From: Streptococcus pseudopneumoniae
GTDB taxonomy: Bacteria; Bacillota; Bacilli; Lactobacillales; Streptococcaceae
Length of the DNA stretch: 64,000 bases
Direction of reading: 5' to 3'
Assembly (NCBI RefSeq): GCF_001074565.1
Contig: NZ_JUQX01000045.1
Location: forward strand, 79,246-143,245
In this document: piece by piece, positions 8,662 to 17,678 of the stretch
Position numbering within the stretch: position 1 is the first letter of the stretch
Layout: each line of letters begins with the position of its first letter
Notes under the pieces: generated by a model
Databases searched by the model: none
Told to the model about the DNA's origin: nothing
The model's input: the letters and a program-made list of their open reading frames with translations, nothing else
Made by a program: the position numbers and the translations under genes

Positions 8662-8687
8662 AATCCCGCAAATCTGCGGGATTTTTT
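8662..8687 (+). terminator. Terminator of the adc operon
   Basis: A perfect 9-bp stem AATCCCGCA / TGCGGGATT (8662-8670 / 8675-8683) with a 4-base loop, then a T run. It lies between the convergent adcA and arcT genes. Confidence 0.9.
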
Positions 8688-8705
8688 GCTAGAAACTTTA
8701 TCTGG

Positions 8706-10034
8706 TTAGGTTGCGAGACGGTAAACCGCCTCTGCGTAGATGTCCATAGCGCGATAAAGATCGTCTAGGACAGCTGCTTCATTTGCCTGATGTTCAGTTT
8801 GTTGTGCTCCTGGAAAAAGAGCGCCAAAGGCTACACAGTTTGGCATGGTGCGGGCAAAGGTAGCACCACCTGATGAGAGAGGAGGAGTTTTATCTCCGGT
8901 TTTTTCTTGGTAGACTTGCATAAGGGTAGTAACAAGTTGGCTATCTCTTGCGACATAGAGGGGTGCTAGATAGTCAAATTCCTGGTAGCCAAGTTGGTAG
9001 TCTTTGGCGCACTGAGTGAGCTGTGCCACCAGTTTCTCCTTATCTGCTAGCACAGGTATACGTATGTCGATCCGAATTTCGGAGCGATCGGGATTGATTG
9101 TTAAGCCCGCAACATTAAAGGAAAGGGAACCGGACGGTTCATCAGCGACCTCTCCAAATATTTTCAGCCCTTTGCCGTCCTGCCCGGCTTTGTCGGTTAG
9201 AAAATGGAGAGTAGGATGCGAGTGAAGGCTTGCGAGTACACTGGCTAGTCGAATGACGGCATTTATACCCTGACTAGCGTCTTTGGCATGTTTGGGCAAA
9301 CCGATAACAGTCACTGTTTGGTCTGCAGTTTGGTAATCATAACCAGCTTCTGTTAAACCTCTACAAACCGCTTCATAAAGAGGACCTTGGTAACTTGCCT
9401 TGTCTGGTACCACATTAAAGGCGCCTCCGATATCGAGCTTGAGTTGATCAGAGCCGGGGCCATGAAGCTTGACTTGAAGGAGCCCCTTTTCAGCGTATGT
9501 CAAAGGAAATGACGAATCAGGGGCGAATCCCATACTGGCTGTTTCTTCGAGGGCATTGTAGCGTGCCATACATCTCCAAAGGGTTTCTTCATCCGTACCA
9601 AAGATAAACCGCACGCGCTTCTTAAATTGGATGCTTTGGTCAAGCAAGCTTTTCACTGCGTAGAGAGCTGCCAGTGAAGGACCTTTATCGTCCTGTGCCC
9701 CTCTTCCGTAGAGGATTCCTTCTTTAATGCTTGCTTCAAATGGTGGCGTCTGCCAATCTGATAAATCTCCTGCAGGTACAACATCCAAGTGGCAGAGGAT
9801 GGCAAGGAGCTCTCCCTCGCCAACCTCAGCATAGCCATAATAGCCCTTGGGATCAATATAGGTTCGAAAGCCAAGTTCATGGCAGATTTCCAGCGTCTTT
9901 TCTAGGACGTCTTGAATAGCTTGTCCAAAAGGTGTTCCCTTCTCCCCTTCGTGAAGGACAGATGGATAAGAAATCAAGGTTTGTAGGCTCTTCACAAAGC
10001 TTTGTTTAATAGAATCAGTGATGTAGACGGTCAT
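8706..10034 (-). CDS. arcT: M20-family dipeptidase of the arginine deiminase locus (ArcT)
   Basis: A 442-residue zinc peptidase of the M20 PepV/Xaa-His dipeptidase type, last gene of the arc operon, probably supplying arginine from peptides. Metal-site motifs are LCHLDVVPAG (about 80-89), GRGAQDDKGPS (about 109-119) and the DEE-like GTDEET (about 146-151); a C-terminal SSGGATFARTMPN precedes the last histidine ligand region (HQANE). The start follows ArcD by 20 bases. Some annotations call arcT an aminotransferase; this sequence is clearly a peptidase. Confidence 0.85.
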   Translation of the reverse strand: MTVYITDSIKQSFVKSLQTLISYPSVLHEGEKGTPFGQAIQDVLEKTLEICHELGFRTYIDPKGYYGYAEVGEGELLAILCHLDVVPAGDLSDWQTPPFEASIKEGILYGRGAQDDKGPSLAALYAVKSLLDQSIQFKKRVRFIFGTDEETLWRCMARYNALEETASMGFAPDSSFPLTYAEKGLLQVKLHGPGSDQLKLDIGGAFNVVPDKASYQGPLYEAVCRGLTEAGYDYQTADQTVTVIGLPKHAKDASQGINAVIRLASVLASLHSHPTLHFLTDKAGQDGKGLKIFGEVADEPSGSLSFNVAGLTINPDRSEIRIDIRIPVLADKEKLVAQLTQCAKDYQLGYQEFDYLAPLYVARDSQLVTTLMQVYQEKTGDKTPPLSSGGATFARTMPNCVAFGALFPGAQQTEHQANEAAVLDDLYRAMDIYAEAVYRLAT

Positions 10035-10054
10035 TCGTTTTACCTCGCACTATT

Positions 10055-11566
10055 TTATAGGAATGGCAGGAAGGTGCCTAGGATAAGTAGAAGCATGCTC
10101 ACAATCACGATGGTGATAATGAGTTTCGCAACAAATTTCCACCAAGTTCCTAAGCTGATACGACCAAGTGCGAGAGCTCCCATCACAATACCAGAAGTAG
10201 GAGTGATGAGGTTAAGTACACCAGATGCAGATTGGTAGGCAGTGATGATGAGGCTTGCCTTGACATTGACAAACTCACCGAGTGGTGCCATGATACCCAT
10301 TGTAGCACTAGCTAAACCTGATGAAGATGGGATAAGGAAGGACATAGGGAGGTAGAAGAGGTAGGTCAAGACGATAAAGACTTGAGGTGAGAGACCTTGA
10401 AGGCCGACTTCGCCCCAGTGAAGGATTGTCGCAGTGATCATACCGTCATTCATGATAACTTGGATACCACGGGCTACCGCACAAATCAAAGCTACTGTGA
10501 GAAGATCTGCTGCCCCATTCATAAAGGTAGAAATGATTTTACTTTCCTTGAGGCCGTATACGATACCGATGAGGATCCCCATGACGGCAAAGAGCATAGC
10601 CCCTTCAGGGAAGTACCAACTACCAAAAGGTTGAGCAGATGAACCGATCACTCCACCAACAACAGGAAGTCCAATCAACCAGTTCTTCATATCTTCAAAC
10701 AAGGTGATATGCAAGTCTACCCAAGGGATAAAGCTGGCGATCATGATGATAAAGGTCAAGATGAACAAGGCCAGTACATGTTTTTGTTTCTTGCTCAAGA
10801 CAGATGGGGCATCATCATTGTCAGTGACTTTGAAATGTTTGAGGTCTTCTTCTCTTTGAGAATAAACGAGTGATTTTGTAGGATCTTTTTGAATTTTTTC
10901 TGCATAGCGGTAAACGAAGTAGGTACTCATACCCGTCATCACAATCCAGAAAATAATCCGGAGAATGACACCGTCCATAGAAGATACGCCTGCAGTATCA
11001 GAAGCGATAACAGTTGCGAATGGATTGAGTGTAGAGGCGAGACAGCCAACTTGAGAACCGAGTAGGATAATGGCAACAGCAGTAATGCTATCGAAACCAA
11101 CAGCCATCATCACAGGGACGAGGAGTGGGTAAAATGCCATGGTTTCTTCACCCATACCATAAGTTGTTCCTCCTAGTGCAAAGAGGGGCATGAGGATGAG
11201 AATTAGCATTTTTTCGCGTCCCTTGTATTTCTTAACAATAGAGGCTATACCAACATCTAGTGTGCCAGTTGCATTGACAACGCCAAGGAATCCTCCTACC
11301 ATGAGGATAAAGAAGGCAACGTCAATAGCGGCTTTTGTAGGTTCGTGACCGAGCATAGCCCGAATCGGAGCCATTAAAACATCGTAAATCCCTTGGGGAT
11401 TAGAGGTAACGGTTTGATAGGTACCTGCAATGAGGTTACCTGCTTCGTCTGTATCATACTTACCTGCTGGGATGATCCAGGTCAAGATTGCCATAATAGC
11501 AATGATAATGATCAAAACAGTGTAAGATGACGGCATTTGGAACCTTTTTTTTGTATTTTCACTCAT
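10055..11566 (-). CDS. arcD: Arginine-ornithine antiporter ArcD (YfcC family)
   Basis: A 503-residue membrane protein with about 12 helices, of the YfcC/C4-dicarboxylate-like carrier family used for arginine/ornithine exchange in streptococcal arc operons. The first helix follows the basic start (KKRFQMPSSYTVL), and GGTTYGMGEET and SSSGLASATMGI are characteristic. It lies between arcC and arcT. RBS AGGAGGAAAAAC precedes the ATG. Specificity is inferred from context. Confidence 0.88.
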   Translation of the reverse strand: MSENTKKRFQMPSSYTVLIIIIAIMAILTWIIPAGKYDTDEAGNLIAGTYQTVTSNPQGIYDVLMAPIRAMLGHEPTKAAIDVAFFILMVGGFLGVVNATGTLDVGIASIVKKYKGREKMLILILMPLFALGGTTYGMGEETMAFYPLLVPVMMAVGFDSITAVAIILLGSQVGCLASTLNPFATVIASDTAGVSSMDGVILRIIFWIVMTGMSTYFVYRYAEKIQKDPTKSLVYSQREEDLKHFKVTDNDDAPSVLSKKQKHVLALFILTFIIMIASFIPWVDLHITLFEDMKNWLIGLPVVGGVIGSSAQPFGSWYFPEGAMLFAVMGILIGIVYGLKESKIISTFMNGAADLLTVALICAVARGIQVIMNDGMITATILHWGEVGLQGLSPQVFIVLTYLFYLPMSFLIPSSSGLASATMGIMAPLGEFVNVKASLIITAYQSASGVLNLITPTSGIVMGALALGRISLGTWWKFVAKLIITIVIVSMLLLILGTFLPFL

Positions 11567-11655
11567 TTGTTTTTCCTCCTAAACTATGTCACAAAGTATA
11601 AAACGAATGATGTTGGTCTGCCTGTGTACTACTAATCAAGCTTGTTGAAAATCGA

Positions 11656-12603
11656 CTAGTCTTTCACAATGATTGTTCCACTTTCGGATTCAATCAGGGC
11701 ACCGAGATTGCTGAGTGAGGTGATAACAGCCTTACCAGCAGGGTGATGGGTGACAAAGTCAATGGCAGCTTCGACCTTGGGTAGCATGCTACCTGGAGCA
11801 AATTGTCCTTGTTTGATGTATTCTTGAAGTTGACTAACGGTAACGCGTTCCAGCCTTTCTTGATTTGGTTTATTGTAGTTGATGTAGACGTAGTCTACGC
11901 CAGTGAGCACGATAAAAACATCTGCCTCAACCAATTCTGCCAGCAGTTGAGAAGCAAAGTCTTTGTCTATAACGGCTTCAACACCGTCCAAGTAACCGTT
12001 TTCATTTTCAATGACAGGAATACCTCCGCCACCAGCAGCGATGACGATTTGTCCGTCATTGAGTAAAGTACGGATGCTATTGATTTCTTTGATGCCAATT
12101 GGTTTAGGTGAGGCGACTACCTTACGCCATCCCCGGCCAGCATCTTCCTTAAAGGTAGCACCTGTCTTTTCACTTTCTGCTTTTGCTTCTTCTTCGCTAT
12201 AGAAAGGACCGATTGGTTTGCTTGGATCAGCGAATGCCGGGTCGTCCTTGTCGACGATGACTTGAGTGACTACAGAGGCGACGCTCTTTTCGATGTTAGC
12301 GTCTACTAGGGCATTTTCCAAGGCGTTTTGGAGCCAAAAACCGATACTGCCCTCGGTCATAGCGACTAGAGAATCCAGTGGAAAGGCAGGATTTTTTTCA
12401 GAATTAGCCTTCAAGTGTTGGAGCAGGAGATTTCCAACCTGAGGGCCGTTGCCATGGGTGATGATGAGTTCATCCCCGTTTTGAATCAGTTTGACCAGAT
12501 AACGAGCTGTTTCTACCAGAGCAGCTTCCTGAGCCTGGGCAGAGGGATCGGTGGAGAGGATGGCATTTCCGCCTAAGGCGACGACGATTTTCCGATGAGA
12601 CAT
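11656..12603 (-). CDS. arcC: Carbamate kinase ArcC
   Basis: A 315-residue carbamate kinase that makes ATP from carbamoyl phosphate, the energy step of arginine fermentation. Family motifs [10 protein letters not shown] near the N-terminus, HGNGPQVG (about 53-60) and the AAGGGGIPV loop are intact. An upstream in-frame ATG at 12618 exists. The start at 12603 is chosen because AAAGGAGAGATC sits right before it and the protein then begins [12 protein letters not shown] like its homologues. Confidence 0.95.
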   Translation of the reverse strand: MSHRKIVVALGGNAILSTDPSAQAQEAALVETARYLVKLIQNGDELIITHGNGPQVGNLLLQHLKANSEKNPAFPLDSLVAMTEGSIGFWLQNALENALVDANIEKSVASVVTQVIVDKDDPAFADPSKPIGPFYSEEEAKAESEKTGATFKEDAGRGWRKVVASPKPIGIKEINSIRTLLNDGQIVIAAGGGGIPVIENENGYLDGVEAVIDKDFASQLLAELVEADVFIVLTGVDYVYINYNKPNQERLERVTVSQLQEYIKQGQFAPGSMLPKVEAAIDFVTHHPAGKAVITSLSNLGALIESESGTIIVKD

Positions 12604-12916
12604 GATCTCTCCTTTCACTAAGATACAAACCTATCAGACCTCAAAGAAAAGATTGAAAGTAAGACCAAGATTGGATACCTGGAGCAAGCACTATTTCAGA
12701 TGAGGTGAGAGGTAGATGCATTGAGGCAATCTGGACGAAGGGAGTTCAAAAATGGATAGCAATGGTTTAAACCACCAAAGGGACTAGACTAGTGATAAAA
12801 GGATGATAGGAAGGTTTGTTTAGAGGTGGCAATTGATTAAACGAACTTCTTATTTCTAGAAATATGGATTGTAATGCTTACTAGCCAGAGTCCCTAAGGT
12901 GCTTGGTTACTACATA
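12604..12916. other. arcB-arcC intergenic region, no gene seen
   Basis: This is an unusually long gap of about 310 bases inside the arc operon. I find no reading frame with a ribosome binding site, no clear terminator and no repeat that I recognise. It may contain a processing site or a decayed insertion. Confidence 0.5.
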
Positions 12917-13933
12917 TTAGACCTTGGGAATATAGAGATTTCCAAGAGTCGCTGCCATGACAGCTTTGATGGTATGCATCCGATTTTCTGCTTGATCAAA
13001 GTGTCGTGCGTATTGACTGCGGAAGACTTCGTCCGTTACTTCCATTTCTTCTACGCCGAATTTTTCAGCTACTTGTTTACCGTAAATGGTATTGGTATCA
13101 TGGAAGGCTGGCAAGCAGTGAAGGAAAATTAACTTGTCGTTCCCAGCTTTCTTCACCAACTCCATGTTGACTTGGTAAGGTTTGAGTAGGGCAACCCGCT
13201 CAGCAAATTTGTCTTCTTCACCCATAGATACCCAAACGTCAGTGTAGAGGACGTCAGCTCCTTTGACAGCCTCATCAGCATCTTCTGTAATCAGGATGTG
13301 GGCGCCGCTTTCTTTTGCATATCCTTTTGCCAATTCTACGACCGATTGGTCAGGGAAGAGTTCTTTTGGAGAGAAGACATGTACGTTGACTCCGAGAATC
13401 GCTCCCGTCACAAGGAGACTATTGGCAACGTTGTTACGACCATCTCCACAGTAGACCAAGGTCAATCCTTCTAGATGACCAAAGTTTTCTTGTACGGTGA
13501 GGTAGTCGGCCAACATTTGAGTTGGGTGCCATTTGTCAGTCAAGCCGTTCCAAACAGGAACGCCAGAATACTGAGCCAGTTCTTCTACCATATCCTGGCT
13601 AAATCCACGAAATTCAATTCCGTCAAACATGCGTCCGAGAACTTTAGCGGTATCTTCAGTTGATTCTTTCTTGCCAAGTTGGATATCGTTGGCGCCTAGG
13701 TATTCAGGATGTGCACCTAGGTCAATGGCTGCTGTTGTAAAAGCAGCCCGGGTTCTAGTAGAAGTCTTTTCAAACAAGAGAGCAATGTTTTTACCTGCTA
13801 GATAGCGGTGTTCGATATTGCGTTTTTTGAGGTCTTTCAAGTGAGCTGATAGACCGATAAGGTATTCGAGCTCTGCTCGGCTAAAATCTTTTTCTGCTAG
13901 AAAACTACGTCCTTGAAATAGGGAATGTGTCAT
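12917..13933 (-). CDS. arcB: Catabolic ornithine carbamoyltransferase ArcB
   Basis: A 338-residue enzyme that splits citrulline with phosphate into ornithine and carbamoyl phosphate. The carbamoyl phosphate loop STRTRAAF (about 57-64), HPTQ (about 136) and HCLPAFHD (about 271-278) are present. It lies between arcA and arcC, all on the minus strand; AGAAAGAGG precedes the ATG. Full length for the family. Confidence 0.96.
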   Translation of the reverse strand: MTHSLFQGRSFLAEKDFSRAELEYLIGLSAHLKDLKKRNIEHRYLAGKNIALLFEKTSTRTRAAFTTAAIDLGAHPEYLGANDIQLGKKESTEDTAKVLGRMFDGIEFRGFSQDMVEELAQYSGVPVWNGLTDKWHPTQMLADYLTVQENFGHLEGLTLVYCGDGRNNVANSLLVTGAILGVNVHVFSPKELFPDQSVVELAKGYAKESGAHILITEDADEAVKGADVLYTDVWVSMGEEDKFAERVALLKPYQVNMELVKKAGNDKLIFLHCLPAFHDTNTIYGKQVAEKFGVEEMEVTDEVFRSQYARHFDQAENRMHTIKAVMAATLGNLYIPKV

Positions 13934-14010
13934 GATAACCTCTTTCTAATACTTCGTCCTAAGGGACTTGGCCAAGTATAATCTGTCTATCTATCAGAAG
14001 GATGAGGAAG

Positions 14011-15237
14011 TCAAATTTCTTCGCGTTCAAACGGCATAGACATGCAACGAGGTCCACCACGGCCACGTACCAATTCCCTTCCGCGAATCTTAATGAGGCG
14101 AAGACCGTATTCTTCCAGTTTCTTATTGGTAACGGTATTTCGTTCATAAACGACTACCACACCTGGTGCGATTGCAAGGGTGTTAGAACCGTCATTCCAT
14201 TGTTCACGAGCAGCAGCAACGATGTTTCCGTCCCCACATGGGATGAGGGTTACCTTCTCAACACCGAGGTTTTGGGCAAGGAGTTCTGCTAGATCGCCTT
14301 TTTCTTCGACGATTTGCAATTCTTCATTTTCATAGGTCACAGAGAAGACTCGGAGGTTGCCTTGGATTTCTGGGTGGATAGTAAATTTATCGTAGTCCAC
14401 CATAGTAAAGACAGTATCCAAGTGCATGAACTTACGGCTGTTTGAGAATTCAAAGGCCAATACTTTTTTGAAGCCAACATTTTTCTTGAAGATGTTAACA
14501 AGTAGTTTTTCTATAGATGCAGCATCCGTCCGTTGAGAAATACCTACAGCTAGAACATCTTTAGAGAGAACAAGTTCATCGCCTCCTTCGATGCGTGTCG
14601 TTTCTTCGCGATTGTAGATCAAATCAAGGCCACCGTAAACTGGGTGGTATTTAAAGATGTATTTACCGTAGAGGGTCTCGCGATTGCGGGTGTCGGCATA
14701 CATATGGTTGAGCGATACAGCATGTCCGATAGTAGCAAATGGATCGCGAGTGAAGTAGAGGTTGGGCATGGGATCGATAGCAAATGGATAATCTGATTCA
14801 ACTAAGTCGGTCAATCCTTTTGCTGATTCAGGGATTTCAGGAAGTTCTGTTTTTTGAACCCCAGCCATGGTTTTTTCGATCAATTCGAGATTGTCTTCTA
14901 TGTCTTGGAGGAGCTTGCGAATTGCAATCTTAGTTTGACGGCCACGGATGTTGGCTTCGTCTAAATATTCCTCGATGAATTGATTTCGGATTTCTGGAGT
15001 AGTCAATGATTCAGCAGCCAGTTGCTCTAGGTAAAGAACTTCGACTCCTTCGTCACGAAGTGCCTGAGCAAAAGCGTCGTGCTCACTCTGGGCGTCCGCT
15101 AAAAATGGGATGTCATCAAAGAGTAGCCTCTCGAGGTGGTCCGGCATTAAGTTTTCCAACTCTTTGCCCGGACGATGCAACATAACTTTTTTCAGTTTCC
15201 CAATTTCTGAGAATACCTGAATGGGATGTGAAGACAT
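14011..15237 (-). CDS. arcA: Arginine deiminase ArcA
   Basis: A 408-residue first enzyme of the pathway, converting arginine to citrulline and ammonia and thereby raising pH. Signature segments are [14 protein letters not shown] (about 219-226), HLDTVF (about 272-277) and the catalytic Cys in [10 protein letters not shown] near the C-terminus. RBS AAAGGAGGAAACC precedes the ATG. It is first in the operon behind a strong promoter with a cre site, so carbon catabolite repression by CcpA is expected. Confidence 0.97.
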   Translation of the reverse strand: MSSHPIQVFSEIGKLKKVMLHRPGKELENLMPDHLERLLFDDIPFLADAQSEHDAFAQALRDEGVEVLYLEQLAAESLTTPEIRNQFIEEYLDEANIRGRQTKIAIRKLLQDIEDNLELIEKTMAGVQKTELPEIPESAKGLTDLVESDYPFAIDPMPNLYFTRDPFATIGHAVSLNHMYADTRNRETLYGKYIFKYHPVYGGLDLIYNREETTRIEGGDELVLSKDVLAVGISQRTDAASIEKLLVNIFKKNVGFKKVLAFEFSNSRKFMHLDTVFTMVDYDKFTIHPEIQGNLRVFSVTYENEELQIVEEKGDLAELLAQNLGVEKVTLIPCGDGNIVAAAREQWNDGSNTLAIAPGVVVVYERNTVTNKKLEEYGLRLIKIRGRELVRGRGGPRCMSMPFEREEI

Positions 15238-15276
15238 GTGGTTTCCTCCTTTAAAATTTTGCTTTGATACCTTTTT

Positions 15277-15324
15277 TGATACCGCTTACATGTTCGTTAT
15301 AACACAAACAATAATGCTTGTCAA
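15277..15324 (-). promoter_or_regulatory. arcA promoter with CcpA (cre) site
   Basis: On the minus strand, -35 TTGACA (complement of 15319-15324), 17-bp spacer, -10 TATAAC (complement of 15296-15301). Immediately downstream, over the start point, ATGTAAGCGGTATCA (complement of 15277-15291) fits the cre consensus WTGNAARCGNWWWCA at every position. Confidence 0.88.
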
Positions 15325-15717
15325 GGACGAAAATATAGAGAAAATTTCGACAAAACATGGTTTTTATAGCGTTTTATGTTAATATGCAGTAGGGGATAGA
15401 AAACAAAGATAAAATGGATATACATACAATAAAATGAATAGAAAAATTTTTAAAATTTTATATTAAATTTTATGATTTGAGATGAAAAAATTACTTTCAT
15501 ATATAGAATTAATAAGGGATTCGGCTGAGGTTGTAATTGAAAGAATGATGGTAAATTATATGAAATTTATCTGAAAAGCCTTTCTTCTGGAAAGTATAAA
15601 ATGTATATTGTACAAATTATAGAATCTTTTCTGAGTATTTAGGGAGACAGTCTTATCTTATTGACGCTACTTAGATTTTTTGTTATAGTCAACGAGATAA
15701 CAACTAGGAAGAATGGG

Positions 15718-15738
15718 TTATTCACAAGTTGTGGATAA
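15718..15738. repeat. Inverted DnaA-box-like pair, copy 1
   Basis: TTATTCACA (15718-15726), a 3-base spacer, then TGTGGATAA (15730-15738). Both halves fit the DnaA box TTATNCACA in opposite orientation. As RNA it would be a 9-bp hairpin with one G-U pair. Confidence 0.65.
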
Positions 15739-15927
15739 GTCTGGGGAGAGCAGGACATTCAGTTAGTAAGCTAGAGGTATCTTGAGAATAGTACCGGCAA
15801 CTAGTAACGAGCTTGTTTTCTAGTAGAAATCGTAGAGCAGTGGGGGATTTGAGCAGGCTGCCTGATGGTGCCAGTTTCAAAGTCTAAGAGCTGGAGTTTG
15901 AAAAAGCTAATTTTTAAGCATATTTTC

Positions 15928-15948
15928 TTATCCACAACCTGTGGATAA
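15928..15948. repeat. Inverted DnaA-box-like pair, copy 2
   Basis: TTATCCACA (15928-15936), spacer ACC, TGTGGATAA (15940-15948): a perfect 9-bp inverted repeat of the consensus DnaA box. The sequence following it (ctttgggga) resembles that following copy 1 (gtctgggga), so the two copies, about 210 bp apart, look like one duplicated unit. Confidence 0.65.
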
Positions 15949-15988
15949 CTTTGGGGACAAGAGAAATAATCAGAGAAAGAGATATGAG

Positions 15989-17642
15989 ATGATGACAAAA
16001 ATAAAACCGCATGGACCATTACCAAGTCAGGCCCAGCTAGCTTATCTGGGAGATGAACTAGCTGCATTCATCCATTTTGGCCCCAATACCTTTTATGACC
16101 AGGAATGGGGAACAGGTCAGGAGGAGCCTGAACGCTTTAACCCGACCAAGTTGGATGCGCGTGAGTGGGTTCGGGTGCTCAAAGAAACAGGTTTTAAAAA
16201 ACTGATTTTGGTGGTCAAGCACCACGATGGCTTTGTCCTCTACCCGACAGCACATACAGATTATTCGGTCAAGGCTAGTCCTTGAAGTTTCCCAAGCTGC
16301 AACTGAGTTTGACATGGATATGGGAGTTTATTTATCTCCTTGGGATGCCCATAGTCCCCTTTATCATGTGGACCGAGAAGCAGACTACAATGCCTATTAT
16401 CTGGCTCAGTTGAAGGAAATCTTATCAAATCCTAACTATGGGAATGCTGGTAAGTTCGCTGAGGTTTGGATGGATGGTGCTCGAGGGGAAGGGGCCCAGA
16501 AAGTCAACTATGAGTTTGAGATTTGGTTTGAAACCATTCGTGACTTGCAGGGCGATTGTTTGATTTTCTCAACTGAAGGGACCAGTATCCGCTGGATTGG
16601 AAATGAACGAGGCTATGCAGGGGATCCCTTGTGGCAAAAAGTCAAACCAGAGCAGTTAGGAACAGAGGCGGAATTAGATTATCTACAGCACGGAGACCCC
16701 TTGGGGACGCTGTTTTCAATCGGTGAGGCGGATGTATCCCTTCGGCCGGGTTGGTTTTACCATGAGGATCAGGATCCCAAGTCTCTCGAGGAGTTGGTCG
16801 AAATCTACTTTCACTCGGTAGGGCGGGGCACACCTCTCTTACTCAATATTCCGCCTAATAAAGATGGACTCTTTGACGAAAAGGATATCCAGCGTCTCTA
16901 TGAATTTGCTACCTACCGTGACGAACTCTATAAAGAAGATTTGGCTCTGGGAAGCAAGGTATCTGGTCCGGCTCTATCAGAAGACTTTGCCTGTCATCAT
17001 CTGACAGATGGACTAGAGACTAGTTCTTGGGCAAGTGATGCAGAACTGCCAATTCAGTTAGAGCTCGATTTAGAGTCACCTAAAACTTTTGATGTGATCG
17101 AGCTGAGGGAAGATTTGAATCTAGGACAACGCATCGCTGCTTTCCATGTTCAGGTAGAGTTGGATGGTGTTTGGCAGGAGTTTGGATCAGGATTTACAGT
17201 GGGATATAAACGCCTTTTGCGAGGATCCATGGTAGAGGCTCAGAAGGTGCGTGTAATCATCACAGAGGCACAGGCTTTGCCTTTGTTGACCAAGATTTCA
17301 CTCTATAAAACACCTACCTTGTCAAAAAAAGAAGCTATTCAGCAACTAGAGTTTTCAGAAAAAAGTCTAGCTGTGACCAAGGGAGAAAATGTCCACTTTA
17401 CAGTGAAGCGCATAGAATCTAGCAGTCCTTTAGAAGCTAAGATTTCGATTCAACCAGGGACGAGTGTACATGGTGTCGCTTATCAGGATGAGATTCAAGT
17501 TATTGAGTTTCAAGCTGGCGAGACTGAAAAAAGATTGACGCTTCCAACCTTGTATTATACAGGAGATAAAACTTTGGATTTCTATCTGAACCTAACGGTG
17601 GGTGGTCAGCTTGTAGATCAACTTCAAGTCCAAGTTTCATAA
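15989..17642 (+). pseudogene. GH29 alpha-L-fucosidase, frameshifted
   Basis: The intact homologue would be a cytoplasmic fucosidase of about 560 residues (SP_2146-like). Frame 1 starts at the ATG at 15989 or 15992 (MTKIKPHGPLPSQ) and reads well up to HTDYSVKASP, then hits TGA at about 16283. The continuation (VLEVSQAATEFDMDMG onward) is in another frame from about 16273 to 17642. It includes the GH29 active-site region (VWMDGARGEG) and a C-terminal F5/8-type domain. Residues that homologues have between SP and LEVSQ (a W-R-R-G-K-G-D-type stretch) are missing, so a short out-of-frame deletion is inferred. Translation would give a truncated, surely inactive product. Confidence 0.85.
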
Positions 17643-17645
17643 AAA

Positions 17646-17672
17646 AACCTTTGCGCGGTGCAAAGGTTCTTT
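17646..17672. terminator. Bidirectional terminator
   Basis: Stem AACCTTTGC / GCAAAGGTT (17646-17654 / 17660-17668), with TTTT following on the plus strand and seven T on the minus strand. It separates the convergent fucosidase and GH92 genes. Confidence 0.88.
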
Positions 17673-17678
17673 TGGTTA

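Larger units (their letters stand above)
15325..15988. other. arcA-fucosidase intergenic region with long leader
   Basis: About 660 bases without a gene. The left 330 bases are AT rich with nothing recognised. A rightward promoter fits at 15661-15689 (TTGACG, 17 bp, TATAGT), giving a leader of about 290 bases to the fucosidase start. That leader holds two paired DnaA-box-like palindromes, listed separately, and GC-richer sequence between them (15739-15927) with no clear frame. Confidence 0.6.

Noticed and set aside
15718..15948. Replication origin suggested by DnaA boxes
   Set aside because: No dnaA, dnaN or parB gene and no AT-rich unwinding element next to the boxes; only a titration or leader role is kept as a finding.
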